A stretch of 32,005 nucleotides of DNA from Sphingomonadales bacterium (GTDB taxonomy: Bacteria; Pseudomonadota; Alphaproteobacteria; Sphingomonadales; Sphingomonadaceae): contig JANXUK010000046.1 of NCBI GenBank assembly GCA_025356275.1, positions 1 to 32,005 of the forward strand, in the 5' to 3' direction. Both the position numbers and the translations under genes were made by a program. Positions within the stretch are counted from its first letter, which is position 1, and each line of letters begins with the position of its first letter. Shown here in pieces: positions 28,231-32,005 of the stretch. The notes beneath the pieces were generated by a model, which did no database searches, was not told the origin of the DNA, and was given only the letters and a program-made list of their open reading frames with translations.

Positions 28231-29487
28231 TCAGACGATCCCGAGCGCTTCCAGTTCGGCGATCCGCGCCTCGCTGAGCCCCAGCAGGCCTTGCAGCACC
28301 TCCGTATTATGCTCACCCAGCATCGGCGGAGCCAGGCGGATCGTCGCCGGGGTGGCCGACATTTGCGCCATCGGGCTGGCGATCAGGTCGATGCTGCCCG
28401 CCGCCGCAAAGGCATGCGGCGTGGTGACGCGCAAACCGCGGTGCTTGACCTGCGGCTCCTCCCAGACATCGGCCAGCTCGTTGAAACGCGCGCCGGGGAT
28501 GCCGGCACCGTCGAGCTTGGCCATCACCTCGATGACGGTAAAGCGGCTGCTCCACTGGCAGATGATGGCGATCAGCTCGGCGCGGTTGGCTTTGCCGCGG
28601 AGCAGATTGCTGGCAAAGCGCGGGTCATCGTTGAGCTCGGGCTGTTCCATCAGCACGGTCAGCCGGCGCCAGTGTTCGTCGGTGCCGGCGGTGAGGTAGA
28701 CGATACCGTCGCTGCACGAGATCAGATCCGCCGGCCCCCCGCCATTGCCGCCATTGCCAAGCCGGGGCGGGGCATTTCCGCTGATCAGGTAATCCTGCAT
28801 GATATGCGAGATCAGCGCCACCGACGTATCGAGCAGCGCGATGTCGATATATTGCCCCTCGCCGGTGCGCTCCCGGTGCATCAGCGCGGCGAGCACTGCG
28901 ATGGCGGTGTTGTGCCCGGTGACCAGATCGACCAGGCTGGGCCCGGTTTTCAGCGGCCCGGCGCCGGGCTGACCCTCGGCAAGGCCGGTCACCGCCATCA
29001 TCCCGCCCTGCGCCTGAAACAATCCGTCATAGCCAGGCAGCGCGGCGCTGGGCCCGGTCTGGCCAAAGCCGGTCACCGAGCAATAGATCAGGCGCGGGTT
29101 GATCACGCGCAATGTCTCGTAATCGAGATTGAAGCGCTTGAGGTCGCCGACCTTGTAATTCTCGATCAGCACGTCGCTTTGTGCGACCAGTTGCCGGATG
29201 ATGTCCTGCCCCTCGGGCTTGGCCAGATTGACGGTTACCGAGCGTTTGTTGCGGTTGGAGCAAACGAAGAAGCTGGAATGGCGGGTGTTGTTGCCGTCCT
29301 TGCCCTTGACCCATGAAAAACCGTAGCCGCGCCCATCGTCGCCGACCACCGGACGCTCGACCTTGATGACATCGGCGCCAAGGTCGCCCAGGATCTGCGC
29401 CCCGAACGGCGCGGCCAGGACCCGGCTGAGGTCCAGAACGCGGATGTCCGAAAGGGATTGGGCAGTAGGGGATTGCTGTGTGGTCAT
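28231..29487 (-). CDS. CaiB/BaiF (formyl-CoA transferase) family CoA transferase
   Basis: Class III CoA transferases move CoA between carboxylic acids through an aspartyl-CoA intermediate. The 418 residues start with DIRVLDLSRVLAAPFGAQIL and GDLGADVIKVERP, with the conserved CoA-binding stretch RNKRSVTVNLAKPEGQDIIR and DVLIENYKVG. The active-site Asp is in LPGYDGLFQAQGG near residue 153. TGEGQYIDIALLDTSVAL and GIPGARFNELADVWEEPQ follow. The start at 29487 precedes the conserved N-terminus. It is in the same orientation as the Rieske protein gene 75 bases upstream, probably co-transcribed. The substrate is not identifiable; such enzymes often activate acids in carboxylate, carnitine, bile-acid or aromatic degradation. 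Confidence 0.92.
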   Translation of the reverse strand: MTTQQSPTAQSLSDIRVLDLSRVLAAPFGAQILGDLGADVIKVERPVVGDDGRGYGFSWVKGKDGNNTRHSSFFVCSNRNKRSVTVNLAKPEGQDIIRQLVAQSDVLIENYKVGDLKRFNLDYETLRVINPRLIYCSVTGFGQTGPSAALPGYDGLFQAQGGMMAVTGLAEGQPGAGPLKTGPSLVDLVTGHNTAIAVLAALMHRERTGEGQYIDIALLDTSVALISHIMQDYLISGNAPPRLGNGGNGGGPADLISCSDGIVYLTAGTDEHWRRLTVLMEQPELNDDPRFASNLLRGKANRAELIAIICQWSSRFTVIEVMAKLDGAGIPGARFNELADVWEEPQVKHRGLRVTTPHAFAAAGSIDLIASPMAQMSATPATIRLAPPMLGEHNTEVLQGLLGLSEARIAELEALGIV

Positions 29488-29562
29488 CGATCGATCGCCA
29501 GAATGAGAGAGCGGGGAATTCCTATCCTGTCGGCCCGGCCGGGCCAAGGCGCAGGAGCGATA

Positions 29563-29874
29563 TCAGATCGGCAAATCGGCCTCGATCCAGCCATCCGTCA
29601 CGCGCGCCTGGTACCGCGCGATGGCGTCCTTGGCCGGCGGGCCCAGCGCATCGCCGGTGGCCAGATCGAAGCGCGCGCCATGCACCGGGCACGCGATCAT
29701 GCCGCCGCGCACCCGCCCGCAAGCGAGCGGCTCCTGCGCGTGGCTGCATTGGTTGGCGACGACGAAGAACGCGCCGCCGCTGTGACAGATCAGCAGCGAC
29801 ATCCCGCCGTGCTGCACCGCCAGACTGCGTTCGGGCGCGATATCGGCGGCGGGGGCAAGGCGGGTGAACGGCAT
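29563..29874 (-). CDS. Rieske [2Fe-2S] ferredoxin
   Basis: The protein of 103 residues carries the Rieske cluster ligands C43-x-H45 in NQCSHAQEPL and C62-x2-H65 in IACPVHGARFDLATG. It has no membrane segment or extra domain. It is therefore a soluble Rieske ferredoxin of the type that carries electrons to ring-hydroxylating or other oxygenases, related to NirD-like proteins. The terminal oxygenase is not in the window. It is the first gene of a leftward pair with the CoA transferase and is divergent from the SDR gene across 170 bases, which suggests one catabolic cluster with shared control. That context is inferred, not shown. Confidence 0.9.
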   Translation of the reverse strand: MPFTRLAPAADIAPERSLAVQHGGMSLLICHSGGAFFVVANQCSHAQEPLACGRVRGGMIACPVHGARFDLATGDALGPPAKDAIARYQARVTDGWIEADLPI

Positions 29875-30044
29875 CGGGCTTCCGGGGGCGGGGCAGGGGT
29901 GCCCTCAGCGGCTGATAGCGGCATCCGGCCCCCGCGAAAAGCCGGGCCAGCGATCATGTCACCGGCGCATCTGGTCATCGCCGGCCAAGCTGATATGTCG
30001 CCCCGGTACCGCCAGATGTCCCGCAACACGAAGGTAGCTCAGCC
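29875..30044. promoter_or_regulatory. Divergent intergenic region, Rieske and SDR genes
   Basis: These 170 bases separate the Rieske and SDR start codons and must contain both promoters. Related pieces GATATGTCGCC (29991) and CCAGATGTCCCGC (30011) are in direct order, but I do not see a clean dyad or consensus promoter. Confidence 0.35.
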
Positions 30045-30839
30045 ATGGTCCAGACCGCAATCATCACCGGCGCCGGCAGCGGTATCGGCCTCGCCGTGGC
30101 GAAAATGCTGCACGCGCAGGGGCTGGCGGTGGTCGGCGTGGGGCGCGATGCCGCCAAGCTCGCGGCGATGGCGGCGGCGATTGGCGATACTGGCGGCGAT
30201 GCGGCGCGGGTGGCGACGATCTCGGTCGATGTGACCGCCACGGATGCCCCGCAACGCATCGCCGCGACCGCGCTCGAAAATTTCGGCAGCATCACCTTCC
30301 TGATCAACAATGCCGGCGTCGGCAGCCCCAAGCCGCTGCACGAGACCGATGATGACAGCCTCGATTATTTCCTCAACATCATGCTGCGCGCGCCGTTCCG
30401 CCTGTGCCGCGAGGTGGTCGGGCATATGGCGCCGGGCAGCGGTATCGTCAACGTGACCAGCACTTTTGCGATGATCGGCGGACGGCGCGGCGGCGCCTAT
30501 TCGGCGGCGAAGGGCGGGCTGAAATCGCTGACCGAACATATGGCCTGCGAATATGGTCCCGCCGGCATCCGCAGCAATTGCGTCGCGCCGGGGGTGACGA
30601 TGACCGACATGGTACGGCACCGATTTGCCGACGAGACGTTTCAGCGCAGCAATGTCGACACCACCCCCTATCCGCGCCTGGCCGAGCCCGAGGATGTGGC
30701 CAGCGTCATCGCCTATCTGTGCTCGCCGGGGGCGGAGATGGTCAACGGCCAGTCGATCGTGGTCGACGGTGGCTGGACCAAGACCAAATACCTGAGCCCG
30801 CGCGCCACGACCTCGACATGGATACCGGCGGAAGGTTAA
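30045..30839 (+). CDS. SDR-family NAD(P)-dependent dehydrogenase/reductase
   Basis: This classical short-chain dehydrogenase has 264 residues. The Rossmann cofactor motif TGAGSGIGLAVAKML is at about 7-21, NNAGVG at about 89, the catalytic Ser in VNVTSTFAMIGG, Tyr and Lys in AYSAAKGG (about 152-156), and the usual CVAPGVTMTDM after strand six. The C-terminal MVNGQSIVVDGGW is typical of oxidoreductases for hydroxy-acyl or alcohol substrates. No acidic residue clearly marks NAD over NADP specificity after strand two (VGVGRDAAK suggests that Arg could favour NADP). Substrate unknown. It is divergent from the Rieske and CoA-transferase genes; repeat copy 4 begins 15 bases after the stop. Confidence 0.93.
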   Translation: MVQTAIITGAGSGIGLAVAKMLHAQGLAVVGVGRDAAKLAAMAAAIGDTGGDAARVATISVDVTATDAPQRIAATALENFGSITFLINNAGVGSPKPLHETDDDSLDYFLNIMLRAPFRLCREVVGHMAPGSGIVNVTSTFAMIGGRRGGAYSAAKGGLKSLTEHMACEYGPAGIRSNCVAPGVTMTDMVRHRFADETFQRSNVDTTPYPRLAEPEDVASVIAYLCSPGAEMVNGQSIVVDGGWTKTKYLSPRATTSTWIPAEG

Positions 30840-30854
30840 GGCGCTTCTCGTGGG

Positions 30855-31034
30855 AAGCCTGTGCCATCCCGCGCGGAGTCGGTTTGATTGGCGGTCCTGA
30901 CGACCCGCAAGCCTGCGCCATCCCGCGCCCCCTCCCGACCTCCCACGTGATACACACTGAACGGGTGGTCGGGAGGGCGCGCGGGATGGCACAGGCTTTT
31001 CCGCCGGCAGGTCAACAATAAGCACAGGCTTTCC
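30855..31034. repeat. Palindromic intergenic repeat, copy 4
   Basis: The core arms are about 30909-30945 and 30963-30998, around a loop GTGATACACACTGAA, reverse to copies 1 and 3. The left half-module (AAGCCTGTGCCATCCCGCGC...GGTTTGATTGGCG, 30855-30893) closely matches the left module of copy 2. The right module (CCGCCGGCAGGTCAACAATA then GCACAGGCTTTCCCG) matches that of copy 1. It fills most of the 320 bases between the SDR gene and the next gene; the remaining 31035-31159 holds no recognisable gene and presumably the next promoter. Confidence 0.87.
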
Positions 31035-31159
31035 CGCCCACAAACCGTTCATAATCTGCTCATCGCACCGCCGCTATACCAAGCCTGTCCGCCGTTGCGG
31101 CTGGACGAACAGTTTTGTGCGAATTAGACAGCGCCCGATTTCACGGAGGGACCGACGAT

Positions 31160-31480
31160 ATGACCAAGACCATGATGCTGGCCGCGATGGCAGCGATGCT
31201 TGCGCCGCTCGCGGCGTTGCCGGTGGCGGCCCAGGCCGCGACTGTGCCGATGAAGGCGACCTATACGTCGGCTGACACCGATCTGGGCACGCTGCTTGAC
31301 AATCCGGCCACCAAGGCGGTGCTGATGAAGCACATCCCGGCGATGATCTCGAACCCGCAGATCGACATGGCGCGCGCGATGACGCTGAAGCAGTTGCAGA
31401 ATTACGCTGCCGATCAGCTGACCGATGCGAAACTGGCGATGATCGACGCCGATCTCGCCAAGGTTCCGGCCGCGAAGTAA
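31160..31480 (+). CDS. Small periplasmic protein of unknown function
   Basis: The protein has 106 residues. Residues 1-26 form a signal peptide (hydrophobic LAAMAAMLAPLAALPVA, cleavage near AQA-A). The mature part reads DLGTLLDNPATKAVLMKHIP, then ISNPQIDMARAMTLKQLQNY and LTDAKLAMIDADLAKVP. It is compact, alpha-helical in character and without cysteines. I recall similar short domains in sphingomonad secreted proteins but can assign no activity. ATG 31160 is preferred, because GGAGG (31145-31149) lies ten bases upstream and it starts the signal peptide exactly; the frame is open from 31115. The following cytochrome gene is in the same direction 47 bases on. Confidence 0.72.
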   Translation: MTKTMMLAAMAAMLAPLAALPVAAQAATVPMKATYTSADTDLGTLLDNPATKAVLMKHIPAMISNPQIDMARAMTLKQLQNYAADQLTDAKLAMIDADLAKVPAAK

Positions 31481-31527
31481 GGGCGCAGGAGGGCGGTCCG
31501 GTTCGCCGGGCGGCCCGCCGCTTTGGC

Positions 31528-32005
31528 ATGATGCTGTCGCGCCCCATCCTTGCTGCCGCGCTGACGCTCGTTATCGCGGCGATCATGCCGCATGCGGCGC
31601 AGGCCGGGGATGCTCCGGATGTTGCGGCGGGCGCTGCTTTGGTGAAGCAACGCTGTGCGCTGTGTCACGCGGTCACTGCCGGGCAGAAGTCGGGCTTCGC
31701 GCCCAATCTGGCTGGCGTGGTCGGACGCCAGGCGGGCAGCACCGATGCCACCGGCTATTCTCCGGCGCGCAAGGCCTCGGGCCTAGTGGATTGATTTTGA
31801 TATTCGATTCCCGCTTGCGGCAAAGGGTGCTTTCGAATGTCAAAATCATAAAATCCACTAGAATCAAAATCTTCTAGTGGTCAGAAAAGATTCTGACATT
31901 CGAGCGCGACTTGGCCTCAAGCGGTATCGAATGTCAGAATCGGACCACTAGTGTGGACCCGCGCCGCCCTCGACCAATATCTCACCGCGCCGCAGCAGAT
32001 GGTGC
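31528..32005 (+). pseudogene. Class I cytochrome c, disrupted by an insertion
   Basis: The first 87 codons encode a signal peptide (ILAAALTLVIAAIMPHAAQA) and a haem-binding CALCH (residues 43-47). They continue as FAPNLAGVVGRQAGS and YSPARKASGLV, typical of small periplasmic c-type cytochromes. After the codons CTA GTG at 31783-31788 the frame runs into the insertion and stops at TGA 31792. At 31948 CTA GTG recurs and the original frame resumes with WTRAALDQYLTAPQQMV, the sequence expected after SGLV in this family. The axial Met region lies beyond the window. Without the insertion the frame is intact, so the break looks recent. ATG 31531 is an alternative start. As it stands, only a truncated, haem-bearing fragment lacking its Met ligand would be made. 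Confidence 0.85.
31783..31951. mobile_element. Twin-palindrome miniature insertion element
   Basis: The element has two tandem units of 79 (31783-31861) and 78 bases (31874-31951) joined by 12 bases. Each unit begins CTAGTGG and ends CCACTAG. Each also has an inner inverted pair of a 15-base motif, GATTYTGAYATTCGA, at 31793-31807 and 31889-31903 and its complement at 31833-31847 and 31927-31941. The whole element has imperfect terminal inverted repeats of about 35 bases. CTAG (or CTAGTG, ambiguous) is duplicated at the borders; removing 165 bases restores the cytochrome frame. It encodes no protein and is AT-richer than its host gene, so it would need a transposase in trans. Confidence 0.85.

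Overview
The window is high-GC DNA (about two thirds G+C by eye) from an alphaproteobacterium. Gene content and order (hisF-hisE-HIT followed by ybgC-tolQRAB-pal, a DWGFPRW-type J-domain protein, a single bifunctional Rsh) suggest the order Sphingomonadales. That placement rests on recalled gene neighbourhoods and protein style; the genus cannot be read from the sequence.

Layout. 1-1838: end of a histidine operon (hisF, hisE) and a HIT hydrolase, interrupted by a 58-residue secreted/anchored peptide gene behind a textbook sigma-54 promoter. 1906-6435: the complete Tol-Pal envelope operon (ybgC, tolQ, tolR, tolA, tolB, pal), mostly with stop/start overlaps. 6483-8137: J-domain protein, a truncated DUF3800 gene in AT-richer DNA, and infC, which appears to start at a rare AUA codon. 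8488-10335: pdeM and hemF (divergent) and a small membrane protein. 10644-12740: the ppGpp synthetase/hydrolase. 13026-14198: a sulfotransferase-like protein.

14195-27041 is a carbohydrate-storage block: a leftward GH13 alpha-glucosidase, then the rightward run glgP-glgB-glgC-glgA-pgm-glgX with gaps of zero to 36 bases. It encodes phosphorolysis, branching, ADP-glucose formation, chain elongation, hexose-phosphate interconversion and debranching, so synthesis and breakdown are encoded together. 27043-28081: a His-rich PadR regulator with a palindromic candidate operator, followed by a DUF2218 protein; this looks like a metal-responsive pair. 28231-30839: a CaiB/BaiF CoA transferase and a Rieske ferredoxin (leftward) diverging from an SDR dehydrogenase, probably a small catabolic cluster. 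31160-32005: a small periplasmic protein of unknown function and a class I cytochrome c gene.

The most unusual structures are repeats. A 165-base insertion made of two tandem palindromic units (each CTAGTGG...CCACTAG) breaks the cytochrome c gene, with a CTAG target duplication; the old frame resumes exactly behind it. A different family of large GC-rich stem-loops occurs four times in intergenic gaps (about 8.3, 12.8, 28.1 and 30.9 kb), three of them with conserved flanking half-modules. The other observations to pursue are the sigma-54 promoter in front of a PEP-CTERM-like peptide that has lost its PEP motif, the AUA start of infC, and the PadR/DUF2218 operator.
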